64,000 nucleotides of DNA from Megalobrama amblycephala (lineage: Eukaryota > Chordata > Actinopteri > Cypriniformes > Xenocyprididae), in contig NC_063058.1 in NCBI RefSeq assembly GCF_018812025.1, forward strand, positions 23,281,797 to 23,345,796, written 5' to 3'. Below, piece by piece: positions 26,001 to 38,200 of this stretch (position 1 is its first letter; the number at the start of each line of letters is the position of its first letter). The translations under genes and the position numbers were made by a program. A model generated the notes under the pieces. That model worked only from the letters and a program-made list of their open reading frames with translations, was not told where the DNA came from and did not search any database.

Positions 26001-29000
26001 CACGCTCAGCGGTGGGTGTGACGGCGCGCTGCCCACAGGACGGTGCTACACTCATCCCTGGGTGCTTCGGCTGGTGAGGTATACTGAAAGAGCAAGCACG
26101 GGCGATCAGCGTCTTTTTCAAGATGTCTTTTCGTCCGTGTGTTTCTGGATGCGGTCGTTTCCTGACCTCCTCTGACGGCCACGACCACTGTCTCACGTGT
26201 CTGGGTAGACCGCACGCTGAGTCAGCGCTCGTGGATGGTACATGCCCTCACTGCGAGGGCATGTCCATGTTGGTGTTGAGATCGCGTCTCTCCTTTAACA
26301 TGGAAGTGAGAGGCCCCTCTGTCACTACCCCAGCGCCGGCGGCTGTTGCGGCCGCCGGTCCGGTTAGTGCTCTGGGAGATCTGAGGATCACAGTGGGAGC
26401 CACTTCGTCGGGTCCGTCCCCACGAACCTCCCACTCCTCTACAACACCATGTGCCGTTGAGCTGCCGCCTGCTGTCGCGGGGCCCTCTTCGGGGGTGCCC
26501 CACGTCACTTTCGGCGCTCCGGAGGAGGATCCTGCATCGGGGAGTGGGCTGAACGGTTCAGAGAGCGACAATGACTCCGAGCTTCTGCCCTCTGGGATGG
26601 TTGCTCAGTCGGAGGCGGACTCTGAGCTAACAGCCATGCTTGCCCGGGCCGCCGCGGGCATCGGTCTCGAGTGGAACCCTCCACCGTGTCCCGAGCGCTC
26701 GCGGTTGGATGACTGGTTTCTGGGGTCGGGGCGCAGCTCCTAGCCGCGTCCCGCCCCAGTGCCGTTCTTCCCGGAGGTCCATGAGGAGCTCCAGAAGACC
26801 TGGTTGGCACCTCACACTGCCAGACTACGGTCCTCTGCCTCCTCCACTCTCACTACCCTCGATGGAGGAGCCGCCAAGGGGTACGTGGACATCCCGCAGG
26901 TGGAACGTGCGATTGCGGTGCACTTGTGCCCGCAGTCCGTGGCCACCTGGCGGAATCGTCCGCGTCTCCCGTCCAAAGCGGGTAAGACCATGGCCGCTCT
27001 CGCAGCCAAGGCTTACTCCGCTGCTGGACAGGCGGCTTCTGCCCTGCACGCCATGGTCATCTTGCAGGTCCATCAGGCGAAAGCTCTGAAGGAGCTGCAC
27101 GAGGGTAGTACTGAACCAGGGTTGCTGCAAGAGCTACGCACGGCGACCGACCTCGCCCTCCGGGCGACGAAGGTCACGGCGCGCGCCCTGGGTCAAACGA
27201 TGTCCACCCTGGTGGTCCAGGAACGGCATCTTTGGTTGGACCTGGCTGAGATGAGGGAGGTTGACAAAGCTCGCTTTCTTGACGCCCCCATCTCCCAGGC
27301 CGGCCTCTTCGGCGACACTGTCGAGGACTTCGCCCAGCAGTTCTCGGCAGTGCAAAAGCAGACGGAGCCCATCAAGCACATTCTACCCAGGCGTGATGAT
27401 GCCACCAATCCGCCACGGGCCGTGCCTTCGTCTGCTCCTCGCCGAGGGCGTCCTCCTGCGGCTCCGGCTCCTGTGAGATCGGAGCCCTCCATCCTCCTCA
27501 AGCCACCCCCAGGAAGGCCACGCCCCCGCCCAGCCCGCCAAACCGCCTTCGAAAAAGAAGAAGAAGGCGAAGAAGCGGCCCTGAGACGGGAGACCCGGAG
27601 GTTTCGGAAGCTGCTGTTTGGGAGACGGTGACCGTACTGCTCCTTCCCCCGGGACAGGGCTCGGGGGAAAATCCTCTGGGTCATATAAGAAGGTCTGCGC
27701 TGGGGGTGAGCGAACCTTCGCTCCCTCTCTCTCAGCCACTCCTTCCTTCGCCACGGGCAGGGTCTTGGCGCCCCGGGAACGCACTGCCTTCCCACACTAC
27801 CCTGCCCCGAAGGACGCAATAGAGCCTGTCCCTCAAGCCGAGATGGAGTCTGGGTTTTACAGCCCTTACTTCATAGTGCCCAAGAAAGGCGGGGGGTTAC
27901 GACCAATCCTGGATCTGCGTGTCTTGAATCGGGCCCTTCACAAGCTCCCGTTCAAGATGCTCACGGTGAAACGCATTCTCACGTGCGTTCGCGCCCGGTT
28001 TGCAGCAATAGACCCTGAAGGACGCGTACTTTCATGTCTCGATCCTTCCTCGACACAGACCGTTCCTACGGTTTGCGTTCGAGGGGCGGGCATATCAGTA
28101 CAAGGTCCTACCCTTCGGGCTGTCCCTGTCTCCTCGCGTCTTTACCAAAGTCGTAGAGGGGGCCCTTGCCCCGCTCAGGGAAGTGGGCGTTCGCATCCTC
28201 AACTACCTCGACGACTGGCTCATTCTGGCCCAGTCCCGAGAGCAGTTGTGCGAACACAGGGACCTGGTGCTCAGTCACCTCAGCCAGTTGGGGCTTCGGG
28301 TCAACCGGGAAAAGAGCATGCTCTGCCCCGTGCAGAGCATCTCTTTTCTCGGTGTGGAGCTGGACTCGGTCAACATGACAGCATGTCTCACCAACGAGTG
28401 TGCACAGTCGGTGCTGAACTGCCTGAATTCGTTCTCGTGGAAAACAGCAGTCCCACTGAAACAATTTCAGAGGCTCCTGGGGCATATGGCATCCGTAGCC
28501 GCGGTCACGCCGCTCGGATTGCTCCATTTGAGACCGCTTCAGCACTGGCTTCACGACCGAGTCCCGAGGTGGGCATGGCACCGCGGCTCACGGTTCGGGG
28601 AAGCACAGGTGGACCTGTTCGCTTCTCGGGAATCCGCCCATTGCCAGTTGTTTTATTCGCTGACCGAGGGGACCCTCGGCACGGATGCACTGGCACACAG
28701 CTGGCACGGATGCACTGGCACACAGCTGGCCCCGGGGCCTACGCAAATATGTGTTTCCCCCAGTGAGCCTCCTTGCACAGACACTGTGCAAGGTCAGGGA
28801 GGACGAGGAGCAGGTCTTGCTAGTTGCGCCATACTGGCCCAACCGGACCTGGTTCCCTGGAACTCATGCATCCCCCTGAGGAAGGACCTCCTGGATAGTG
28901 GATCCCATCGCCTTGGCGTACCAGTCCCCAAGGCGAGCCGTGCCCCCTCGGGTTGCGAGCTCACTCCACTCGGGGTGTTGCTTCTTCCTGGGCGTTGGCG

Positions 29001-32000
29001 CACGGCGCCTCTGTTGCAGACATTTGCAGAGCTGCAGGCTGGGCGACACCGAATACATTTGCGAGGTATTATAACCTCAGAGTGGAACCGGTGTCCACCC
29101 GTGTGCTTTCTACTCGTAGATAGCCATGGGTGTTCGCTTGCTGTGCCATTTCCCTCGGGAGAGGGAATGCGAGCACTTTTCCCGCTCCTCGGTTCAGTTC
29201 CCCGTAACGGCGAACCCTGTGGAGTTCCTCCTGCATCCTGCGGCAGCCAGACGCGGCGGAGGCGTCCGGCGCAAGGTCCAGTACTCGTGTGTATGCCCAG
29301 TTGGTCTGCCCTTGTACTGGGCTAGATGCCCATATGCTGTGATTCCCCTCGGGTAATCCCATATGTGTTTGTCGACGGTAAGGTTTCCCTGTCGGTAAAC
29401 CCGTGTCTTTCCCTGGGCGGCTTCGTTTTGCCCTATCTCTGATTGCTAGTCGTTCCTCCCGGAAGGTAGGGCCTACATCAGAGATCTTCCATATGCGTTA
29501 CTGTTCTCAGACCAGTCCATATGTGTTTTCACACATTACCTCCCTTCGGGCAGGGTGTGGTCTCCGTAGCTTTCCCGGCGTTTTTGTCGTTGCTGAAAAA
29601 TGTGGGATTGAGTTCCGAAGCACTCTTCCCAGTGGGGTAAGGAACAGCAGCTTCGACTTCTCCACGGTAACGCCCTGTCCTCTCCATCCCACCGGTATGG
29701 AAGACATTCCTGGGCTTACTCTGGGCGCTGGAGGGTTGCAAGTATGGGCCGCATTTGCATTGGCACGCCTCAGCCTGCCAGCACCTGCCTCCCTAACACT
29801 CGTAACGTGGTTCAGTTGCTATGGGGCTTTCCACGGGAACCCATTACGTCAGTATCGACGTAACGTCGAATGTGACTGACTGAATGGGAATGTCTAGGTT
29901 ACTGGTGTAACCCCCGTTCCCAGAAGGAGGGAACGGAGACGTTACGTTCCCCTGCCATAGCTTTGAGTCACCGCTGAGCGGCCAGATATCTATCTCGGCT
30001 CCTCAGCAAAAATATGAATGAAGGTGAGTATGCCGGCCCTATTTATACCCGGATGCCGGGGGAGGGGCCCGGCATGTAAATCTCACAGGCCAATTCCCAT
30101 TGGCTTGTTCTGTATCCTTGGAGGTGATTGGGCTCCCTAGCGAGACCCCATTACGTCAGTATCGACGTAACGTCTCCGTTCCCTCCTTCTGGGAACGGGG
30201 GTTACACCAGTAACCTAGACGTTTACAGTTTCAGAACAGCTGAATTGAGTTAGTTCAATCGACTCTGAGTAGGTTGACTCTGAGTTAAGCATGTGCACCA
30301 CAACTATGAAAAGCCATCATCAATGGAGCTCCGATATTACGATTCACCATGGCAACAGCACCCAACAAAAAGATGTTTGCATGTTTTTGAGTCAATACAC
30401 AAGTTTCTTTATCACTTTATCTTTATCAGAGGTGAAAACTGACAGAACGTTAAGTTATTGAACTAATATTTTAATGATATCCCATGGGCAAAAAACAAAA
30501 CAAAAAATGTGGCAGCAGCTAAGGAGCGGTCCTGACCCAAAATATAGATGGTGTAGAACATGTCATTGCTTACACTTCATGTCTATTGCAGTTTCAGAGA
30601 AAGAGTGCTGCACAGTGATATGGACAGTTTAAACATGGAGACCTTATTTGGAGGGACGACGTTTCGAGGTGATCGCTGATCACACTGCTCTAACCTTGGT
30701 ATTCAACCATCCAAACCCATCTTCACGTCTGATCCATTGGTCCATTTGCCTTCAAGGCTTTGATTTCACAGTCAAGTTTTTAAAAAGGTCAATGCAACAT
30801 CATGCCAAATACTCTCTCACGCAGTTTCCCAGATACCTCACCACTCATTATGCGGTCACAGGTAAAATCCCAAGACTCATCAACTACTTTCTCTTCATTT
30901 CCCGTTTGACATTGCAAAAGCCCAACAGGAAGATACAGACATTCAAGAGCTTATCAAAAAAAAACAAAAAAAAAAACATCTGCTGCTCCTGATCCCATGC
31001 ACATTCATTAACTGTTGAAAAATGGATTTCTGTTCCGCAGCATGCCACAAGGACAGGGAGGATCCAAATTTCAAATAGTCATCCCCACCTGCTTAAGACA
31101 AGATTTCCTCAACTACGCACACAACAACTCTCTAAGTGGACATCTTGGCAGACTCAAAACACTAAGACTTGTGGACATTTGCTACTGTCCCACTCTGCGC
31201 TCAGACGTGTGGAAAACTTAGTGTCAAGTATGTCAGCAACACAAACCATCCATTTCAAAATTAGCCAGCCAAATGCAGTCTACGCCAGTATTGGAACCCG
31301 GACAGATGAGATATATATCAGAGATATATCAATTGTACTAAGTTTCATTTTTCTAAAACAAAGGGTTCAAAAGTTATATCCTTTACAAAAGTGATGTTTG
31401 AACTGGTGGTAGCATTATAGAGTTGGTCCTAGATGCTCCAAAGTTGGTCAAATTACTTTTAATTATCATCCCTAGTGTGCCAAATTTGATCAATTTCCTA
31501 CTTATGGTTCATAGGACTGCCATTGACTACCATTCGGGAAGAAGAAAAATAATTAATTTGTACATAAATGCACTGCGTGTTGTATTTGATAGCTTCAAAT
31601 TAGATCATTCTTAGCCACAATTCGTGGAACAGATGCAACTTCTGCATCATTTCCTGCCACAATACCTTTTGTGGTCTGGGCATGTGTCACACTGAGTTTC
31701 GAACCGACGATGCAAAGCATTCGGGATCCGTGTGTGATGAGCAGGGCGGGCAGGGGCCGTGAGGGAACTTTATTTTATGTTTTGTAATACAAATAAACCA
31801 ATAAAAAACTACTGCTCCTCACAGACAACTGCCGGCATTTTACTTTCGTTTTGTATTGGTTTATTTTGTATTTAAGTTATGTTCTCCTTCTTCCCATGCA
31901 TACAAACTGTGTTACATTGGATAAACTAAAGTCCAGGCCTGGTCCTCTCTCGTCCTTCACTGTCATCGCTCCTCCTTTTATGCTTCTGGAGCTCCTCCGT

Positions 32001-32236
32001 GAGAGATTCATGCCATTCCCTCACGGCTCTCGCCCGCCCTGCTTGTCACACCGTGGTTTAACACATTGAGCTAATCGGTCATGCACGTTTACCAGCCTGC
32101 TAAGGAGAAACTTCAGTGTGAGAATGATTTCATAAAAAAAGTTCCTTGGCATGTTAACCAAATTAGCATGCAAAGTTACATTCCAGGTGAGAATGAACAC
32201 AGACAGAACAAAATCACACTTACTCCCATTAGGAAG

Positions 32237-32276
<40 letters not shown>

Positions 32277-35200
32277 GTAAACTAACAATTCCAATAGGGG
32301 CTACAGCCCCTTTCTAACAATATTGAGAAACAGCGACCCCAGGTGGCTGATAAGGGGAATAAAACAATAGCCTTGTCTTTTTTTAGTCATGTTTTTAAAA
32401 TGTTGGCAAGTGGTGTGTGAGCATTACTGATGTGATGATTTCATGGCTGATAATATATTGTCTAAATTAAAGGCTTGCAGGTGATATCCAGGCAGCTTTT
32501 CTCACAATTAATAAGAGAATTCACACTTTGAACATACCTTTATCTTTTGATCTGCAGTAGATTAGACAGCAGAACAGAAGTGCAGATCCTGATGCAGTAA
32601 TACAGAGAATCAACACCATTATGTGTGAAGTAGAAAGGCCTGAATGAAACCGAAATAGTCACTAGAGTTTCATCTCCTCAACCAAATTCACAGAACAGCA
32701 TTACAGTTAAGTACTGGTATATTAGACTGATTATAACATCTGCTGCCATTGAAATACAATGTATACATTTCCATATTTGTCTGTTGACTCACCCAGTTGT
32801 TCTAGAACTACAGTTGCATTGGCTGAAAAAACTCCAGCAAACACTTGACACGTGTACACTCCTTTGTCCTCGCTTCTGACACTCTTCAGTCTGAGAGAGA
32901 AGTTTCCTTTAGGAATTTCATTAGTGAAGAACTCAACTCTGTCTCTGTATCGCTCATGTGCTGAATCCGGTTTAATCTCAAGGTCTTGGTAGAGGAGAAC
33001 CAGGATATGTTCATCTTTATCTGTTTTCTTCCATGACACCTCTTCAATATCATCAGGTGGGATGTGAGAGTTCACGGAGCAGCTAAGAGTGACGTCCTCG
33101 CCCACATACGCAGATATGGAGTGATTTGATCCTGATACTATAAAATGATCTGCAAGAATGAACATTTATATCAAAGCAGGGGATATAAATACAGTATATT
33201 TCATACAATTGTATTGAAAATATTGTCCAGAATGTTCACAAACTCAATTAGCTTACCAGCATATTTTATTTCAATCAAAGTTTCATCAGTATCCTGGTCA
33301 TTGTGAACTTTACAACTGTAAATCCCCTTATCTTCAGCTCTCACACTGTTCAACAGGAGGGAGAAGTTTCCATGTTGAATCTCCTCAGTGAAGAAATGAG
33401 CTCTATCATGATAATCCTGGTGCTGGGCCTCTGGTCTACTCTCACCATCTTGAAACAGATGCACCAGAGTCTCCGAGTCTGTTCTTCTCCATTCCACCTC
33501 CAGAAGCTCCACTGGTAATAATGAGTCAACAGAACAGGGCAGAACCACTGAATCTCCCAGAGGAACAAGCAGAGGACCGGAGGGACCTTTCACCTGAAAG
33601 CCTAACAGACAGAGGAAATAAGTGTACTGTATAAATAATATACAGTCAAACCAAAATTTGAACATTTCATTCATTAGTAGAGTTTTTTTAAAATAATAAA
33701 ATTTGACAAGATCTCAGAGTTAAACTGTATCAAAAAAAATAAAAAAAAGTCAGATAACACTTGAACACAAAACATGGTCAGGTCAAAGTGTCTGAATAAT
33801 TTTTGGTTCCAAATTTTTATCAATTTTACTGGTAGTCCACTGTATGAAGAATTGTTGGGTATAAAATGTCACAGTTTACTTTATTTTGCTATCCTCACGT
33901 ACATACATGAACTATAGTGTCCTGCACTTTTTGTTTTCATGTCTAGCTTGTTTCCATGGCTTCTCATTGTTGTTTGTTCACCTGTGTCTTGTTTGGTTAG
34001 TCATTATGTTCTGTGTATTTAAACCATCAGTTTGAGTTTGCTCATTGTCCTATAATGTCTATATTTTTCATGAGGAAGTAAGCTGTGAATGTGCAAGACT
34101 TCTGATTCATTAGACTCTATAGGGAAATAACGAGAAGAATATCAAAGTGCATTAAACAACTGTTTGCACTACAAACCAGTTTATATTATAATGTTTATAA
34201 TTAAGACAGTACATTAAAATAATATGCTAAGAAATTCTAGTTTGCAATATCAAGCAGTATAACCAGTGTTTTGTATATCTAAAATTAGCTGGAAGTAAAT
34301 TACACTGGAAGCCAGACACATTCAATTTACAAATGGCCGTGCATGCTTTTATGCAAAAAATAAGGTGGATACCAGGGGTGCCCAATCCTGTTCCTGGAGC
34401 TCTACCTTCCTGCAGACTTCAGATCCAACCCTGATCAAGGGTTGAAGATCTTAATTAGCCTATTCGGTTTAATCAGGTTTGGAGCTGAACTTTGCTGGAA
34501 CGTAGATCTCCAGGAACACGATTGGGCACCCATGATCTTTGCTGTTACTTAACTGTTACATTTTCTTCTACACCGTAGTTTTGCTCCTCGTTTGGATCAG
34601 GGCTTAATGTGCCCCCTTATGCTTTTTCAAATATTACCTTTTATAAGTTTCAAAGATCAAACTGCATGAAAAATAGTTACTGTCACTCAAAAGAAAGAGT
34701 CTATTTGAACTGTCAAAACAAAAAGTTGTCAGGAATTCCAGTCTCACTTCCATAACTTGCATAAGTAACAAAGTAACACATTTGCATAATGCCTACCACA
34801 GGTCTTCATTGGCTGTCCGCAAACAACATCTAATTTGACCTGCCCTCAAACACTTAGCTGGTTACTGTTGTGATGTAAAGAAAAAACACTGTTTTCTGTG
34901 CTGCCAAAGAAAATTATTTTTGCATACAGATGATTCATTACTGATGTACTGTATATAATTTCTGCCAGGTGTTTAAAATACATAGTTTTGTGTTTTATAT
35001 TGTGTAAACTCAATACAGCTGATTCCGGCTAACTCACATTATTACTGTATTACTGAAACAGTTCTGCTAATCAGCTGTTGGCCCACTATAACTTAAATTG
35101 TGTGAATTAATGCAGATATTCATTCTTGCTACTTTGAGTAATGATAAAGGATGCAGCAAGATTTGTTTTACAACGACTTAGACTTTATTGTCATGTACAT

Positions 35201-38200
35201 GAGTCATTCTATATTTAGGGGTACATTTCAGGTCAGCCAAAAAGTCAGGAAATCAGTATTCTTTTTTTGATAAATAAACTAGGTGGTTGGATAATATATC
35301 CCCTTAATGTGCTAAATTAATTATTTGGCAAACTTAAGCTCTAATGACTTTTTAAATATGTTAATGAAAATTAACATTTGATTCAATATTTTGTCAACTG
35401 TGTTATGGACAAATGCTGTCAAATGAAACATGAATTGAAGTACCACATGTTTGATAACACATTTGTTTGAAGGTTTTTGAGTCTATTCATCAAAGTTTTT
35501 GAGGTTTTCTTTCTAACTGATTTGAAAATATGAATTTGGGGCTTTATAATGGGCGTTCTGTGGGATGCTATCATGAAGAATGAAACTTCAACATAAATCC
35601 AAAGATGGTTTGGTCTGGTGGTTTAATTCACATTTAAAAGATTTATGAAAAAAAACCCACACATAACACAGTTGACAGACAAAGTAACACAGTTGACAGG
35701 ACACATTAGAAGATAAAGAGAAAAGTTTTACAATATCCCAAATGTTTCCAACTATTTGTAAATCATGAGAAAATCACGATTTTAACCAAGGATACGGAAC
35801 ATGTACGGGAGTTGCCTGTGTCGTCAATGGCGTCAGTTTCAGTTATATTTTGTAGAAACCTTGGAAACACAAAAGATGCTTTAATATTTTACATGTTTTA
35901 TTAGACAAGGGAACAACTGATTGGTTACATTTATTGACAGAAAACTAATTATTGTTAAAATATAGTTTTCTTGATTTTTCCAAGAGTAAAGCTATTTTGT
36001 CAAGTACCTAATACAGCATTTTCTCCATCATACAATATTTTTTAAAATTAATTGCATGCCATTTATCAACACAAGCCATCCAGCATTTGTAAATGATATT
36101 CTAAAATCGATCTAACTGCAGTGTGTAACAGTGTCTCACAGCAGCCGTGCGAACGAGTAGCCCCTCACTGCAGAACACTCGAGATCCAAGGGGCGAAGTC
36201 GGGTAGGTTAAGGTATATGGAAAGTGGGATGAGTTGGATCTAGAACCAGGGGGTGGAGATGGGTAGGTTTAGGGCTATGGAAAGTGGGAGGAGTTGGATC
36301 TAGATCCAACCCCACCCCTTTGAACTTGTGTTCTGCAGTGAGGACCAGTGATGCGCGGGTTGATCCAAAATGAGCGGGTGCCTGCGGTCACCCGCGCTTA
36401 CGAGTCATCCAAAAATATTTTTAATGATATTCGGGTCGTTTGAAATAAAGATGCCAATTAAACCTTTGTAATTTTCAGTTTTAGCCTACTTACTAAAGGT
36501 TTCAGTTTTACTTTCATGGGTATTTGTGAACATTTATTTATGGATATTGTCCTCAGTCTTTGGCTTAGCCTACCTGTTTTTGTTCGTCTAAAATGCGTTA
36601 ATAAATACTTTATTAACATATTCTATCCCTGCATTTTGTGCTTGTGAGAGCTTCAATTGGGCATTCACGTGGCGAAATAGCCTAAGCCTACTAATACAAG
36701 TGAGAAATCCTTATTTACCTTTTGAATGTTGAGCGTTATTAACTTTTGAATAAATGCTGACGCGGGACAAAATGCCCGATTTCCCAACACGTTGAACTGA
36801 GCAATGCCATTGTACCATTTTAATAGGCTACTTTTAAACGCATATAGCTCAGTAATGTCAGTTTTATGTATTTTCTGGGAGGGGGTGGGATTTTTGTTGG
36901 GAAAGTCGGGGGAGAGACGCACACTTCGATTAGACTGGATAAAAACATGCAGCATCTTAATTGTTAAGAAAATGAAACGAAATAAATGAATGATGGGGGG
37001 CGTATGGGATGGGGGCGGCCACACCCCCCCGCACCCCTAGTTCTTACGTCTATGGCCCAATGACGCTACAATGAGCATTTACTACTTTTAAAAAAATGCG
37101 GGTCAGGAAGTGGGTCGGATACAATATTTTCCTTTTTTCTTTGCGGTCCGAGTTGCGGGCGGGTTAGCTGAAAACGTCAGTTGTTTATACATTGACCCGC
37201 GCATCACTGGTGAGTAACGCTATAACATAATTTTCAACACACTCAAATGTATCTAATATGATAAACAGAGCAGAAGAAGTGGAAGTGATGACTGTGTCAT
37301 AATGAAAGTTCTGCTTCTCTCAAGCTGTGTCTTACTCGTCTCTCATTAGCAATCGCTCCAGCGGCCTCGTTCAGCTCCAACAGCACCTGCCCTTCTCTGC
37401 TTCATACAGTAATGTTAATAATCTCATCCATGAACATGATTTCTGCCTGAGTCCCGTCCCGATTTTTTACCACTGACTGTGAGGTGAAGTCGTCATCTCC
37501 CAAGATTTCGCGCTCAAACTTGGCATCATCAAGCTACACCTTTGTTTTGAATAGGCAACCTCTAGCGGTGAAAAATTTACACATTGTAGCTTTAATATTA
37601 TGGCAGGCTAATTTCAAATCATGGAGTCATATCGAATTCATGAATACTCCATGAAATTATTGTAATATATAGTGTTTACGGTAAACATGAACTGAGTATC
37701 CATAAAGCATTTTAAACATACACACATTATAATAATATACAGTATATTATAACTATAATATAATATATTCATTAATAAGGCAAATTAAGTTTTATAATGC
37801 ATCATGACACTTCAAGTTGTAAAGACTTATACAATAACATCATAACACTTTATCAGTCATGACTAAGCAGAAATAGATATATGTCAAATCTATAATATTA
37901 TAGGTTCCCAGATAGCAAGCAATGATCAAAATAATGTTAAATCAATGTTAATGTGTCAGCGTTAACCTCATTGAATCAATATCACTTTTGCACTTTCAAT
38001 TATTGTTGAGAAAATGTTGAAATTTCGACAAAAAATCAATGGAGATGGCATTAAATCAGTGTTTGCACTTTAAGAAAATGAAACACAACTACAACTGAAA
38101 TAAAGCCACACAGCCTGAAATCAACTGAAAATAAAAGAAGACAATAAATCTCTCAAGATCTCAGCAGAAGTTCTTTTTGAGAATTAACAGGTTTAGATGT

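Larger units (their letters stand above)
25950..29890 (+). mobile_element. DIRS-type retrotransposon, internally deleted
   Basis: This GC-rich block carries, in order, a DIRS-like gag, reverse transcriptase with YLDD, an RNase H fragment and the C-terminal end of a tyrosine recombinase. It has no LTRs and no integrase. The part between about 28690 and 28970, where most of RNase H, methyltransferase-like and recombinase sequence should be, is largely missing. The 5' limit is approximate. Confidence 0.75.

Noticed and set aside
36665..37024. A 119-codon minus-strand frame
   Set aside because: It lies wholly inside the hAT-like MITE at 36356-37209.
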